Positions 24,021-33,933 are shown, numbered from the stretch's first letter. The stretch is DNA of 46,103 nucleotides from Nostoc sp. ATCC 43529 (GCA_003326205.1 LWTK01000032.1:186708-232810); one strand, 5' to 3'. Program-made: numbers and translations. Notes: a model not told the origin generated them from the sequence alone.

Positions 24021-24209
24021 TTTTACCCAGATCTAGATATAGTTGACAAACTTGGTGGAGTCAGCTGCCAAAAATGCAAGCAATAACTTGATTTGGCTTC
24101 TCTCCCACTTGCTGCTCAACCAAATACGAGAAACTTAGCAATCCAGGATCAAGCGGAAATTAAGATTATGTTAAGTTTAAAAGTCTATTGGGGCAATGCC
24201 CCATTCAAT

Positions 24210-25475
24210 TTAAAACCTGCCATTTCCCTGAACGATGTGCTTAACCGTAGTCAAAGTTTCCAGGCTGATGAATCCCCGACGATGGCCTTTTTGGTTAGAC
24301 ATACCGAGAAATACTGAATCTCCCCGTGAGGGGTTGCGAGAAAAACGTGGGGAACTGTTGATGTAGGTGGAGGCGCTGTTAACTCCTAAAGCAAACTGCC
24401 GACTTTCTTGGTAGGATTCAGTAACGATGCAGTCAGCATGGCCGCTGCTGTATTGATTAATCCAAGCGATCGCAGCTTCTAAGCTATCCACCAGTTTAAA
24501 AGCTACTGTCCTAGTTAAATAAGGGTTTCCCCATTCGCTTTCCTTGACCAATTGCAACTGGGGAAAGGCTTCTACTAGTTCTGCATCGCCTTTAATTTCA
24601 AAGCCTTTTTCCATTAAGCTGTTCCACAGAACTGCTAAGGATGATGGCAAGGCTTGACGATGAATTAGCACTTTTTCAATGGCATTGACTGGATCTGGTT
24701 CGCTTTGATGGCTATCGAGAATCATCCAGCGCACCATTTCTAAGCTGGCATTTAGCGACCAGTAGAGGTAAGAATTGCCCATTGCTGATTTTAAAACTGG
24801 GCAAGTTGACTGTCGTACTACCTGCTGCACCAGGCTGGAACGTCCGTAGGGAATCACTAAATTCACGTACTCGTCTTGGGTGACTAAATCGCGAATTGAA
24901 GCGCCATGTTCAGCTGTGATTAGTTCTAGGCAGCCTAGTGGTAAACCAACTTCGGCGAGTGCAGTTTGCAGTACTGAAGCAATGGCCTCGTTAGAATGGC
25001 TGGCTTCAGTACTGCCTTTGAGAATTATACTATTGCCAGTTTTGATACAAAAACCCGCTGCGATCGCCGCTAAATCTGGAAATGCTTCATAAATAAACCC
25101 AATCACTCCTAAGGGCATTAGCTGGGAGTAACTTTGGGAATCTTCCAATTGGTAATCAGCATTCCTGACGCGCCGCAGCGGATCTGATAGCTCCCCCAAC
25201 CTTTGTAAAATGTCCACGGTCGTCTCTAGCCTTGTGGGAGTCAGCTTTAGCCAGTCTAATATCAACTCTGGCACTGCCATTTCCCGACTGGCTTCTAAAT
25301 CCAAGGTGTTGGCTTCCAGAATGTCGTCAAATGAGCGCTCAAGTGCCCGTGCCATCGCCAATACAGCGCGGCTGCGGTCTGCTCCCTTGGTGATCCCCAA
25401 TTTTAGGGAAGCTTGGTACGCTCGTTGAGCAATACTAATCGGTTCGGGGCGTTCGTCCAAAACTTCAACAGTCAT
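24210..25475 (-). CDS. proA: ProA-like (gamma-glutamyl phosphate reductase) homologue lacking the catalytic cysteine
   Basis: A 421-residue protein, normal length for the family. ProA landmarks are clear: LGVIGFIYEAFPDLAA, KTGNSIILKGSTEASHSN, a C-terminal HADCIVTE, NSASTYINSSPRFS and SNQKGHRRG with ISLETLTTVKHIVQG. Standard ProA reduces gamma-glutamyl phosphate to glutamate semialdehyde in proline synthesis using a cysteine in the TQRP..CN loop. Here that loop reads SEPDPVNAIEKVLIH, with V263 where the cysteine should be. The nearby GGIGVCHIY segment is SAMGNSYLY. It is therefore either an inactive paralogue, a regulator, or an enzyme with changed chemistry. It is transcribed with the preceding small membrane protein gene (4-bp gap). 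Confidence 0.82.
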   Translation of the reverse strand: MTVEVLDERPEPISIAQRAYQASLKLGITKGADRSRAVLAMARALERSFDDILEANTLDLEASREMAVPELILDWLKLTPTRLETTVDILQRLGELSDPLRRVRNADYQLEDSQSYSQLMPLGVIGFIYEAFPDLAAIAAGFCIKTGNSIILKGSTEASHSNEAIASVLQTALAEVGLPLGCLELITAEHGASIRDLVTQDEYVNLVIPYGRSSLVQQVVRQSTCPVLKSAMGNSYLYWSLNASLEMVRWMILDSHQSEPDPVNAIEKVLIHRQALPSSLAVLWNSLMEKGFEIKGDAELVEAFPQLQLVKESEWGNPYLTRTVAFKLVDSLEAAIAWINQYSSGHADCIVTESYQESRQFALGVNSASTYINSSPRFSRNPSRGDSVFLGMSNQKGHRRGFISLETLTTVKHIVQGNGRF

Positions 25476-25479
25476 TGAG

Positions 25480-25887
25480 TTAACGTCTGTAAGTAAGCCA
25501 GACCATCAGTGCTGGCAGGATAGCTAACAGCACCGCCACCATTGCCCAAGCAATAATGCTGGAACTATTTGCCAATCGCAGTGCTAATGGCAGCCATATA
25601 ATCACTAGCACGAAAATAATGCCAAGTGCTATAGGCAGATAGCTTTCTCCCAAACGCGGATGGACAACATGCCAACTATTTCCCATCCAACGCCAAGCTC
25701 GCTTGTAAGGATAGGTGGTAGAAAGCTGTTCTAGGACATGACCATTATCTTCCACTACAAAGATTTGCTGACAGCGATCGCAACCGAATGCTTCTGTCAA
25801 CGTAATCGGAATTAACTGACCCCGCCGACGACAGGGACAGGGGTATTCAGTATTGAAGTCTATTTTTTCGGGTTTTTGAGATTGCAC
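25480..25887 (-). CDS. Small membrane protein with an N-terminal zinc-ribbon-like motif
   Basis: A 135-residue protein. Cysteines C17, C19, C36 and C39 (CPC and CDRC) suggest a metal-binding ribbon. Two predicted membrane helices at about 84-105 and 110-131 form the C-terminus. It ends 4 bp before the proA-like gene on the same strand, so they are probably co-transcribed. It looks like a conserved cyanobacterial membrane protein; no function is recognised. Confidence 0.72.
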   Translation of the reverse strand: MQSQKPEKIDFNTEYPCPCRRRGQLIPITLTEAFGCDRCQQIFVVEDNGHVLEQLSTTYPYKRAWRWMGNSWHVVHPRLGESYLPIALGIIFVLVIIWLPLALRLANSSSIIAWAMVAVLLAILPALMVWLTYRR

Positions 25888-26943
25888 AAGCGTTCTAATA
25901 ACTTGAGCGTGTTTTTCATAAACGGTGGGAATACGATCCCGTGGTAAATGCCTTGAGGGCTTCTCTCTTTATATAACTTGGCTGGCAAAACAAACATTGC
26001 CGTAATTGCAAACAGTAAATGCACCCAACTCTAAGTAGCGTAATTGCCGTATAAATAGAGGATTATCTGTTTGCGGTCTTTCCTCGTAGCTGGCAATCCG
26101 GTTTAAAAATCTCCTTCTCTCCATCTGTCGCTTTAAAGGTAATGTGGCTGCGTTTGTGGGCATTCATTGTGCTGACACACCTGGTACGATTTTAAGCCTA
26201 CGTAGCTACCACTCCTAAAACAAATCGTTTGGGAAGGCTACGCCGATAAACAACATCCTAAATAATAAACCCTCATTTTCCTTGCGGTCACTATATATTA
26301 GTATGCAGTTATCAAGTTTAGATCGGGATCGCTCCCAATTTTCACTCCTTGCAATTGGCAAGGGTTTCCAGAGCGGCAATTGCCAAAACACCATCAGTGT
26401 GTGACTATTTCTCTGTGATACATACACTGCTCTTTAGTAACATGTATGCGTCTCATTCCAGTAGCCTTTGCCTCCTAGCACAAATAGAAGTTGGTTTTAC
26501 ACAGCGTCTCTCGTCAAAGGACATTTACTAGTTCAAGCCTAGACTCCAGCATTCACCTACTTTCTATAGGAGAATTGCTATTAATTGAGAAGCTGTGTCT
26601 TGCGAGATACTACAGTATTCACCTGCAAGCTTCAATGTGGTCTTTAGCTTTTTTATTTTTTGGTCTGACGAGTTTGCTGACTAGGGCTACTTTCGTCCGC
26701 CAAATAGCGGTTTTGACTACTACTACACTACCACGGAGATAGGCAAAAACTCAACTGTCGTCGCTCGTTCATCAACCGTAGGTCAACGTTAGTCGAAAAA
26801 GGTTTCGTTTTTGTCTGGTTACACCACAACACCCAATTAAGCCATATATCTCTTACCCTTGAGGGTGACATCGGAAGTTTGTGTAGGAACAACCTAGAAA
26901 ATATAAAAAATCTCAAAGTTAGACACTCTGAGATTCTTTTGGA
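25888..26943. other. About 1 kb with no convincing gene
   Basis: Frames here are short and lack ribosome sites and recognisable protein features. The best candidate is a 64-residue minus-strand frame (25969-26163), kept only as a possibility. The region ends with the terminator of the minus-strand tRNA-Gly. No tmRNA, SRP RNA or RNase P RNA signature was recognised, but a small RNA cannot be excluded by eye. Confidence 0.45.
26903..26935 (-). terminator. Rho-independent terminator after tRNA-Gly
   Basis: Read on the minus strand, AATCTCA (26935-26929) pairs with TGAGATT (26915-26909) and is followed by a run of T residues (26908-26903). It lies 9 bp beyond the tRNA-Gly 3' end. Confidence 0.8.
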
Positions 26944-27015
26944 AGCGGGTAACGCGATTCGAACGCGCGACATTCACCTTGGCAAGGTGACGCTCTACCA
27001 CTGAGCTATACCCGC
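26944..27015 (-). tRNA. tRNA-Gly (anticodon GCC)
   Basis: The minus strand folds as a tRNA: acceptor GCGGGTA (5') with TACCCGC (3'), D-arm AGCTCAGTGGTAGAGC, anticodon arm CACCT-TGCCAAG-type loop with GCC at the anticodon, and T-loop TTCGAAT flanked by GCGCG and CGCGT. The 3' CCA is not encoded, which is common in cyanobacteria. The CCA-adding enzyme at 28698 would complete it. Confidence 0.95.
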
Positions 27016-27088
27016 AATCATCAGTCATTTATTAATATGTCAGATTTATTCTGGATTGTCAACCCCTTAATTTGAATTATTGGGCATA

Positions 27089-27129
27089 GTCGATCGTTGA
27101 CGGTTGACTGCTGGGCGTCAACGATCGAC
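27089..27129. repeat. Inverted repeat with 14-bp perfect arms
   Basis: GTCGATCGTTGACG (27089-27102) and CGTCAACGATCGAC (27116-27129) flank a 13-base loop. It lies 16 bp beyond the ribH stop on the minus strand. No T tract follows, so it is a 3' stabilising hairpin or dispersed repeat rather than a standard terminator. Confidence 0.8.
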
Positions 27130-27145
27130 AGCGCCCTATGAAGCA

Positions 27146-27724
27146 CTAACTTAGTTCTTCTGACTCTACTGTTAAATTGCCGACGCTGGCATTTGCAATA
27201 GAAGGTGGCAAAGACTGGCTATTACGAGGATATGGTTCTGCCAAGTTAGAACGCAGTTGCCGCATCAAGCTAGCCATTTCTAGGGCATTGAGGGCGTAGT
27301 CCCAACCATGATTACCTTTGATGCCTGCTCGTTCTAAGGCTTGCTGCATAGTATCTACGGTCAAAATTCCAAAAATAACTGGCACTCCAGTTTGAAAGCT
27401 AGCGGCAGCAATGCCTTTAGAGACTTCCGCAGACACGTAATCGAAATGGGGTGTTTGCCCTCGAATCACTGCCCCAAGACAAATTACAGCATCATAACGA
27501 TGGGAAAGTGCTAGTTGGCGAGCTACTAAAGGTACTTCAAAACTTCCCGGTACCCAAACGTAGTCTACCTGATTCCCGTGGGGGTTGGGGTCTACACCGT
27601 GGCGTTTCAAGCAATCTTGACACCCCTCTAGCAGCTTTCCGGTAACCAGGTCATTGAAGCGACCAATCACCACTGCAAAACGCAAAGGTTCCGTTTGAGT
27701 AAAAGTTCCCTCAAAAACTGCCAT
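27146..27724 (-). CDS. ribH: 6,7-dimethyl-8-ribityllumazine synthase
   Basis: A 192-residue protein catalysing the penultimate step of riboflavin synthesis: condensation of 5-amino-6-ribitylamino-uracil with 3,4-dihydroxy-2-butanone 4-phosphate. Family motifs are [37 protein letters not shown] (catalytic-region histidine in TPHFDY), [10 protein letters not shown] and [14 protein letters not shown]. The C-terminal 30 residues are a non-conserved tail. psbZ lies upstream on the same strand, the same gene order as in Synechocystis (sll1281-sll1282). Confidence 0.96.
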   Translation of the reverse strand: MAVFEGTFTQTEPLRFAVVIGRFNDLVTGKLLEGCQDCLKRHGVDPNPHGNQVDYVWVPGSFEVPLVARQLALSHRYDAVICLGAVIRGQTPHFDYVSAEVSKGIAAASFQTGVPVIFGILTVDTMQQALERAGIKGNHGWDYALNALEMASLMRQLRSNLAEPYPRNSQSLPPSIANASVGNLTVESEELS

Positions 27725-27962
27725 GACTGCCTCTTAATCAACTATACTTCTGGCCAATATACATTTCTTATGTGAGCTACCCACACCCTGGCTGACCCAG
27801 AGTATGTAGGCTTGCAATTAGTTAAACCTAGAGGAGCAGGAAAGCAAGATCAAAAAAAAGGAAGATGGAAAAAATTTCTCTTTTTTTCCTTAACCTTTGA
27901 CCTTGGCTTTTCTGCCCCTCTAATTTTTATATTATGTGCCTGCGCCAGAGCGAAGCCGTTGC

Positions 27963-28151
27963 CTAGACGACAAAAAAGTTTAACAAACCAACTAAAAGTA
28001 CCAAAGCAATCCAAACGCCAGAACCAAGCCAGAGAAGCTTTTTAGATTCAACCCAATTTTGGGGAGTGGCGTAAGCAACAGGAACGCCGACTACTAGAAC
28101 GAAAGACAACAAGACTAGGCTAATTAAAGCAAATTGGAATATTATGGTCAT
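27963..28151 (-). CDS. psbZ: Photosystem II reaction centre protein Z
   Basis: A 62-residue protein with two membrane helices (about 3-26 and 37-60) separated by [10 protein letters not shown], the expected PsbZ (Ycf9) layout. It sits at the edge of photosystem II and stabilises its association with antenna and supercomplexes. The ATG at 28151 gives the normal length; an upstream in-frame start would add MGEAK. ribH follows after 238 bp on the same strand, a conserved cyanobacterial neighbourhood. Confidence 0.95.
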   Translation of the reverse strand: MTIIFQFALISLVLLSFVLVVGVPVAYATPQNWVESKKLLWLGSGVWIALVLLVGLLNFFVV

Positions 28152-28697
28152 TTTTGCTTCTCCCAATACAGCTAAATACTAAAGATAGAATATCGTGACA
28201 TACTCCTACACCGATAGCAAGCTGTACAGTGTAGGCTTCTCAACCAATCCAGCTATTGCTTAGGAGGCGTTGAGCTTTGTTTTAAGTCCACGGAATGCCC
28301 TACCGCAGACTATGAATTTCTTACCTTGTACCCTACAAATTTTACTATCCCGGATGAAATGCTGGCATATTCGCGCTATTGGACAAACCAGTCGGTAATT
28401 TGTATTAATCAAGATGTGCCAACTTACTTTCATGCTGTGCAACGGAGTCGCTTACCAATAGTCGCTATGCTATTGGACAGAGGCTTATCAGACACCAATG
28501 TGGGTGAAGGAAACCAGAAGTATTTTACCAGAAAAAACTTATTAAATTGGCGATTCGTCGCCTACCCTTTTTTCAAGAGCGACTTAGAGTCGTTATGGTC
28601 GGGTCTGATTCATCATTACCGCCCAAAAATTCATCTTATGTTGCACTTGGGATCAGAGGTGGGGCAACTTTGAGTTTTACCTAATGGCTAATGAAGT
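28152..28697. other. Intergenic region between divergent psbZ and the DHH/CCA gene
   Basis: About 545 bp. A small hairpin CCAATAG...CTATTGG lies at 28455-28476. A 115-codon plus-strand frame (28326-28673) has no recognisable features and no good ribosome site, so it is not called. Promoters for psbZ and the downstream gene are expected but not identified. Confidence 0.45.
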
Positions 28698-31403
28698 ATG
28701 GATTTAATTCTTTGCCACACAACAGCTGATTTTGATGCACTAGGGGCAGCGGTAGGACTAACCCGCTTACTACCAGGAAGCAAGATTGTGCTGACTGGCG
28801 GCTCTCACCCTCCTGTACGTGATTTTTTAGCGTTGCATCGGGATGAATATTCGTTAATTGAGCGCCGTTCGGTGAATCGAGAAAAAATTCGGTCTTTGAA
28901 TGTGGTGGATACGCAGCAGCGCGATCGCCTGGGTAAAGCTGCTGAGTGGTTAGATTTACCTAATGTCACAGAGATTATAGTTTATGACCATCACTTAGGC
29001 CAAGAATCAGATATTCCCGCCACGCGATCGCATATTTCTTCAGTAGGAGCTACAACTACTCTAATCGCGGAGCAATTGCAACAACAGCAAATTTCCCTGA
29101 CTCCTGCCGAAGCTACAGTCATGGCTTTGGGTATCCATGTTGACACCGGGTCGTTGACCTTTGACCAGTCTACACCACGGGATGCTTTAGCTTTGGCTTG
29201 GTTGATGCAACAAGGTGCTAGTTTAGCAGTCATTTCCACATACCGCGATCCAGGATTGTCTTTGCAATTGCAGCAGCTATTAACTAAAGCGCTGGAAAAT
29301 TTAGAATATCTCTGTCTACGCGGATATACAGTCGGCTGGGTAAATTTAAAGACTGATGCTTTTGTACCTGGTTTATCAAGTCTGGCTTCAGAACTGGTAG
29401 AATTAACTGAAATTGATGCCATTCTGTTGGCTAATGAATATCCTTTGGGTGATGGTGACTCACGGTTAACAGTAATTGGGCGATCGCAAATTCCCAAAAC
29501 AAATCTCAATCTATTATTCCAACTTTTCGGTGGTGGTGGTCACTCCCAAGCTGCATCGCTGAACTTAAGAGGAGTAGACTCACAAGCCACATTACAACAG
29601 ATCCTTAACGGGTTAAAAGCCCAAATTCCCCACCCCCCCGCTGCCAGAGACTTAATGTCTTCTCCTGTCCGCACTATTTTGCCAGAAACTACAATTGCCG
29701 AAGCCCAGCGCATTTTATTGCGTTATGGACACTCTGGTTTATCTGTAGTTGATACCAAAGGGGAATTGGTAGGTATTATTTCGCGGCGGGATCTCGATAT
29801 TGCCCTGCATCACGGGTTTAGTCATGCACCAGTTAAGGGCTACATGACGACAAATCTGAAAACGATTACACCAGATACAACACTGCCACAAATTGAAGCG
29901 CTGATGGTGACTTATGATATCGGGCGCTTACCAGTATTAGAAAATACGCAATTAGTTGGTATTGTCACACGTACTGATGTTTTACGGGAATTACATCAAG
30001 AGGATGCGGGGACACAGGGAGACGGGGACACGGAGACTGGTTCATTGTCTGGGTCACAGCGTGTTAACCTCTCTGTGTCATCTTCTCTGGCTCCTCAACT
30101 ATGGCAATTACTGACCACAGCATCACAAGAGGCAGAAAAACGGGGTTGGCATCTTTATCTTGTTGGGGGTGCGGTGCGAGACTTGCTGTTAGCTAATGCA
30201 GCAGGCAACTTGATGATTAAAGATATTGACCTTGTAGTTGATGGCTTTCATAAATCAGCAGATGTTGGCGCTGGTGTGGAATTAGCAAAGGCACTCCAAC
30301 AACTTTACCCCACGGCTCGTTTAGAAATCCACGGCGCTTTTCAAACTGCGGCTTTGCTGTGGCACAAAGACCGAGAATTAGATTCTTTATGGGTTGATAT
30401 TGCTACTGCTAGGACAGAATTTTATCCTTATCCAGCGGCGAATCCAGAAGTTGAGGCAAGTTCTATTCGTCAAGATTTGTATCGTCGAGACTTTACCATT
30501 AACGCCCTAGCTTTGCGGCTAACTTCTCCCCGTGCTGGTGAGTTACTCGATTTCTTTGGTGGTTTACTGGATTTACAAGCTAAGCAAATTCGGGTTTTAC
30601 ATGCCAATAGCTTTATCGAAGACCCCACCCGCATTTATCGCGGTGTGCGTTTTGCTGTGCGCTTCGGTTTTGAAATTGAACCACAAACACAAGAGTTTAT
30701 CCGCTATGCCATCAACAGTGGCGTTTACGATCGCACTGCTCAAGAGAATAGCAAAACTCCAGCTCTCCAAACTCGACTTAAAACAGAATTAAAACACATC
30801 TTAGAAGCCCCTTACTGGAAATCAGCTTTACAGTTACTCGATAACTTAGGGGCATTGCAATGCATCCATCCTACCCTGAAGCTAGATCCATTACTCCTGC
30901 GAGAATTACGCTTGCTAGAACGGTGTTTGCGGCGATTTGACCCCCAACAAACCTTGATTCACTGGGAAATGCGATTAGAAACAATAATCGCCCACCTAGA
31001 ACCACAATATCGGGCGAAAGTGGCAAAAAATCTGCAATTGCAAGAGGATGGCATTAAACGCTTACAGAATTTAGCTCAGGCTGAAGCCGAAGTTTTAGAA
31101 TCGTTACCAACCTGTCAACACCCTAGTCAAGTAGTTCAATTTCTCCGGCAGTACGACTTACCAATGTTAGTTTTAATCGCTTTACAAACCCAGCAAGTAC
31201 TCAGGCGGCAAATATGGCATTACTTGACAGTTTTGGCTCACATTAGCCCGATTTTAAATGGTAATGACTTAAAAAAATTAGGTTATAAGCCAGGGGCGCA
31301 GTATCGACAAATGTTAGATGATTTACTTGCTGCAACTTTAGATGGAGTGATTAAAAATAAAACAGAAGCAGAGGAATTTTTAAGCCAGTCTTATCCTCGG
31401 TAA
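28698..31403 (+). CDS. DHH-CBS-tRNA nucleotidyltransferase (CCA/A-adding) fusion
   Basis: A 901-residue multidomain enzyme. Residues 1-310 are a DHH/DHHA1 phosphoesterase-like region: [11 protein letters not shown] near the N-terminus, YDHH near 96-99, and [10 protein letters not shown]. Two CBS domains follow (about 313-430). A class II tRNA nucleotidyltransferase occupies about 478-880: [11 protein letters not shown] from about 487, KDIDLVVDG with the metal-binding aspartates, [10 protein letters not shown], and [15 protein letters not shown]. It adds all or part of the 3' CCA to tRNAs, needed because the tRNA genes here lack CCA. In some bacteria with this architecture, CC- and A-adding are split between two enzymes. 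The CBS-nucleotidyltransferase linker contains repeat-derived sequence (30005-30090). Confidence 0.93.
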   Translation: MDLILCHTTADFDALGAAVGLTRLLPGSKIVLTGGSHPPVRDFLALHRDEYSLIERRSVNREKIRSLNVVDTQQRDRLGKAAEWLDLPNVTEIIVYDHHLGQESDIPATRSHISSVGATTTLIAEQLQQQQISLTPAEATVMALGIHVDTGSLTFDQSTPRDALALAWLMQQGASLAVISTYRDPGLSLQLQQLLTKALENLEYLCLRGYTVGWVNLKTDAFVPGLSSLASELVELTEIDAILLANEYPLGDGDSRLTVIGRSQIPKTNLNLLFQLFGGGGHSQAASLNLRGVDSQATLQQILNGLKAQIPHPPAARDLMSSPVRTILPETTIAEAQRILLRYGHSGLSVVDTKGELVGIISRRDLDIALHHGFSHAPVKGYMTTNLKTITPDTTLPQIEALMVTYDIGRLPVLENTQLVGIVTRTDVLRELHQEDAGTQGDGDTETGSLSGSQRVNLSVSSSLAPQLWQLLTTASQEAEKRGWHLYLVGGAVRDLLLANAAGNLMIKDIDLVVDGFHKSADVGAGVELAKALQQLYPTARLEIHGAFQTAALLWHKDRELDSLWVDIATARTEFYPYPAANPEVEASSIRQDLYRRDFTINALALRLTSPRAGELLDFFGGLLDLQAKQIRVLHANSFIEDPTRIYRGVRFAVRFGFEIEPQTQEFIRYAINSGVYDRTAQENSKTPALQTRLKTELKHILEAPYWKSALQLLDNLGALQCIHPTLKLDPLLLRELRLLERCLRRFDPQQTLIHWEMRLETIIAHLEPQYRAKVAKNLQLQEDGIKRLQNLAQAEAEVLESLPTCQHPSQVVQFLRQYDLPMLVLIALQTQQVLRRQIWHYLTVLAHISPILNGNDLKKLGYKPGAQYRQMLDDLLAATLDGVIKNKTEAEEFLSQSYPR

Positions 31404-31427
31404 TTGATATTGCAATCAGGTGATATT

Positions 31428-32012
31428 ATGCAAATTCAAACATCAAAAAAATACTACACTCCCGAAGAATATTTACAACTGGAGGAAACATCAGATTTCA
31501 AAAATGAATATCGAGATGGAGAAATTATTCCAATGGCTGGTGGTACAACTAATCACAATGAAATTGCAGGTAATTTTTACGCTAATTTTAAATTTACAAT
31601 GCGGGGTAAAAATTACAAAATCTACATGGGTGATGTCAAATTGTGGATACAGCGTTATCGGATCTATACTTATCCTGATGTTATGGTTATTCAGGGAGAA
31701 CCACTTTATGAAAGAACTAGCACTACTACAGTTACAAATCCCATAATGATTGTGGAAGTATTATCTAAATCAACAGAAAATCATGATAGAACTAATAAAT
31801 TTAGATTTTATCGTTCTATTCCGACACTCCAAGAATATATCATAATTAATCAATACGAATACCTTGTTGAGCAGTTTAATAAAAATGCTGAGGGTAAATG
31901 GGTATTAACTGAATACGAATCAGCAGATGCTATATTATCACTAAAATCAATAGATTTTCAAATTAGCTTCAGCGAGATTTATGAAGGAATTAATTTGGAA
32001 ATAGAAGAATAA
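31428..32012 (+). CDS. Uma2 family restriction-endonuclease-like protein
   Basis: A 194-residue protein of the PD-(D/E)XK-type Uma2 (DUF820) family, hugely expanded in cyanobacteria. Features are YTPEEYLQLEE near the N-terminus, GGTTNHNEIAGNFYANF, the YTYPDVMVIQGEP segment with the core aspartate, and IMIVEVLSKSTENHDRTNKF with the acidic-hydrophobic motif (EVLSKST). ATG 31428 is chosen over an upstream TTG. It begins 24 bp after the tRNA nucleotidyltransferase stop. Biological role is unknown; many copies are thought to be linked to mobile elements. Confidence 0.85.
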   Translation: MQIQTSKKYYTPEEYLQLEETSDFKNEYRDGEIIPMAGGTTNHNEIAGNFYANFKFTMRGKNYKIYMGDVKLWIQRYRIYTYPDVMVIQGEPLYERTSTTTVTNPIMIVEVLSKSTENHDRTNKFRFYRSIPTLQEYIIINQYEYLVEQFNKNAEGKWVLTEYESADAILSLKSIDFQISFSEIYEGINLEIEE

Positions 32013-32417
32013 TAATTAATGCGATCGCAGTAATCTAAATTGCATCTGGGTCTATATTTAACTCTCGTAATCTTGCTGCCAAACGTTGCATTTATTTTAT
32101 AGCAGTTGCCAGCTAGGTTGGAACACAAATGTATAGCAAAAACCAGACAACAAAAGACTTTCGCAAGCCTATTGCCTGTTGCCTGCAATAACAGCTGATA
32201 TAGTGTCTTGGGGTGCGTTAGCCTACGGCACAACACACCCTATATTTATTTAGATCTACGTCTTACGCTTTTTGAGGTTGAGCTACTTACTAGCTAAAGG
32301 GGAAACTAACAAATTACAGCATCTGTACATTCACAAACATCTGCTAACTCAACCTGATTGTTTTTTATTCAGGAGTTTTACCAATTCTTAATCACGAATC
32401 AGTCTCAGTGCTGTTGT
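32013..32417. other. Intergenic region between convergent Uma2 and pyrE
   Basis: No gene found. It holds a GGGGTGCGTTAGCC...ACACACCC repeat fragment at about 32209-32240, a common kind of dispersed sequence in cyanobacteria, and otherwise unremarkable AT-rich sequence. Confidence 0.5.
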
Positions 32418-33041
32418 TCATGAATTTGCCAGCTGTCGAAACCTTTCCTGAATTTCCTGAATCGAAAATAACGCTTCAAACTTCAACCCAGCTGACTGGT
32501 ATAATTCCCCTCCACCTTGATGCCTGTCTACCAGTGCAATTATTCGATCGACAACATAACCCGCTGCTTGAAGACGCTCAACTGCTTTGAGAGCAGATTG
32601 TCCAGTGGTAACAACATCCTCTAAAACCACTATCTTTGCACCTTCTGGTAAAGTTGGGCCTTCTATATAAGCTCTTGTCCCATAACCCTTGGCTTCCTTG
32701 CGAATAATCAGCGCTGGTATCGGTCGATTTTCATAAACGGAAACCACGCTCACAGCGGTGACCAGCGGATCAGCCCCCATTGTTAAACCCGCTACAGCCT
32801 GGGTATCTTCAGGTAGTAAAGGAAACAGCAAGCGCCCAACTGCCAAAGCTCCTTGGGGGTGGAGTGTTACCAGCATCTTATTGACGTAATAAGAACTACG
32901 TAGCCCAGAAGCAAGAACGAAATCACCCTCTTGATAAGCCACTTGAGAAAATAAATCTAATAGCTTCTGGCGCAAGTGAGCCAAATCAGGGGTAGTTGCC
33001 CAAATATTTGATTGGATGGGAGTTTCAGTAGGATACGTCAT
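32418..33041 (-). CDS. pyrE: Orotate phosphoribosyltransferase
   Basis: A 207-residue type I phosphoribosyltransferase converting orotate and PRPP to orotidine 5'-phosphate in pyrimidine synthesis. The PRPP loop is VVLEDVVTTGQS (138-149). Other supporting segments are FVLASGLRSSYYVNK (41-55), AGLTMGADPLVTA (84-96) and IIRKEAKGYGT (112-122). Length is normal. It is a single gene, divergent from the secreted-protein gene at 33144. Confidence 0.95.
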   Translation of the reverse strand: MTYPTETPIQSNIWATTPDLAHLRQKLLDLFSQVAYQEGDFVLASGLRSSYYVNKMLVTLHPQGALAVGRLLFPLLPEDTQAVAGLTMGADPLVTAVSVVSVYENRPIPALIIRKEAKGYGTRAYIEGPTLPEGAKIVVLEDVVTTGQSALKAVERLQAAGYVVDRIIALVDRHQGGGELYQSAGLKFEALFSIQEIQERFRQLANS

Positions 33042-33143
33042 TACAAAACATTAAAAGTTGTGCTACACCAAAGGTTGAACTGATAACAGTTCTGACAATT
33101 AAGCATAAATTAAGATTCGCCACAAATTTGAGGAGTAAGAAAC

Positions 33144-33578
33144 GTGGGTATAAAATTAAAAACCTTTGGTGGTTTATTAATGCTGCTTGCTGCTGGTATT
33201 GCTTTTCCCTCTGTTGTAGCTGCCCAAACAGAAACACCCAAAAGTGAAACTACAAGTGATGTGTTTGAACGGGCATTTTTTCGACACGATCGCAATTTTT
33301 ATGAAAACGGCAGCCTCAAGCGTCAATTAGACTCATTTTTCGGAGCTGGCGCCAGTTTTGGTGGTTCCTTTCCAGAAAATGAAATTGCCCGTGATGCTCA
33401 ATTGGTTAATACTTTATATCACGATGTCCTAACTCAGCAAGCAGGCAACGATCCTTATATTCGCACTCCTGATTTACCAAATCCCTATGACACATCGCTA
33501 ATGATGTCTCCTCGCTTGAATGCCAACAAGCTCAGAGTCGGAACTGAATTCAGGTTTGAAACTTTACCACCTCGGTAG
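33144..33578 (+). CDS. Predicted exported small protein, conserved-looking
   Basis: A 144-residue protein. The GTG start at 33144 has AGGAG at 33131-33135. The N-terminus (LKTFGGLLMLLAAGIAFPSVVAAQ) is a signal peptide with likely cleavage near VVAAQ. The mature part contains FERAFFRHDRNFYENG, a short GAGASFGGSFPENE stretch and LPNPYDTSLM. No known catalytic motif or membrane anchor is present. Probably periplasmic or outer-membrane associated; function is not recognised. Confidence 0.72.
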   Translation: MGIKLKTFGGLLMLLAAGIAFPSVVAAQTETPKSETTSDVFERAFFRHDRNFYENGSLKRQLDSFFGAGASFGGSFPENEIARDAQLVNTLYHDVLTQQAGNDPYIRTPDLPNPYDTSLMMSPRLNANKLRVGTEFRFETLPPR

Positions 33579-33581
33579 GAG

Positions 33582-33825
33582 AGACGCGGGGACGCGGGGA
33601 GATCAGAGGGATGAGGGAGAAATAAGAAAACTATCAAATATTATCTCCGTGTCCCTCTACCCTTCTCCTTCGGAGACGCTACGCGAACGGGAACGCTTTC
33701 AGCGAACCGGTTCGGAAGTTTGGACTCGACGGGAACCGCCTTCTCTACGAGAGGCTTCCGCCAACGCGCAGCGTCTCGTAGAGAAGACTCCAACTTCCTC
33801 ACCGCGTCTCCCCGTCCCCGCGTCT
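33582..33825. repeat. Composite inverted-repeat region (nested hairpins)
   Basis: GAGACGCGGGGACGCGGGGA (33582-33601) is imperfectly inverted at 33807-33825 (two-base gap). Inside lie GGAGACGCTACGCGAACG-type repeat and a perfect 13-bp hairpin, CTTCTCTACGAGA (33740-33752) with TCTCGTAGAGAAG (33774-33786). It has no coding support and resembles nested insertion of small dispersed elements. Confidence 0.75.
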
Positions 33826-33860
33826 TCTTTTCCATTCTCATCTATTTTTTTATAATTTAG

Positions 33861-33933
33861 TGCGCCCTGCTGGAATCGAACCAGCCTGAAGACGAATTAT
33901 GAGTTCGTTGCCTCCCCAATCGGCCAAAGGCGC
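33861..33933 (-). tRNA. tRNA with anticodon CAT (Ile2 or elongator Met)
   Basis: The minus strand folds as a tRNA: acceptor GCGCCTT (5') with AGGGCGC (3') including one G-U pair, discriminator A, anticodon arm ACGAA-CTCATAA-TTCGT with CAT at the anticodon, and T-arm GCTGG-TTCGATT-CCAGC. CCA is not encoded. A CAU anticodon means either elongator Met or the minor Ile tRNA whose C34 is changed to lysidine by TilS. Sequence differs from the cyanobacterial elongator-Met I recall, so Ile2 is favoured but not proven. Initiator Met is less likely. Confidence 0.85.

Noticed and set aside
25969..26163. 64-codon minus-strand frame with a plausible-looking charged N-terminus
   Set aside because: Only a weak ribosome-site candidate, no recognised family, and the C-terminal half looks unlike protein. 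It could be a real small gene but cannot be supported by sequence alone.
26164..26900. Structured small RNA gene (tmRNA, 4.5S, RNase P RNA)
   Set aside because: None of their conserved sequences was seen. A less conserved small RNA cannot be excluded.
28326..28673. 115-codon plus-strand frame upstream of the DHH/CCA gene
   Set aside because: No ribosome binding site, no domain or signal features, irregular composition; it spans a hairpin and the probable promoter region.
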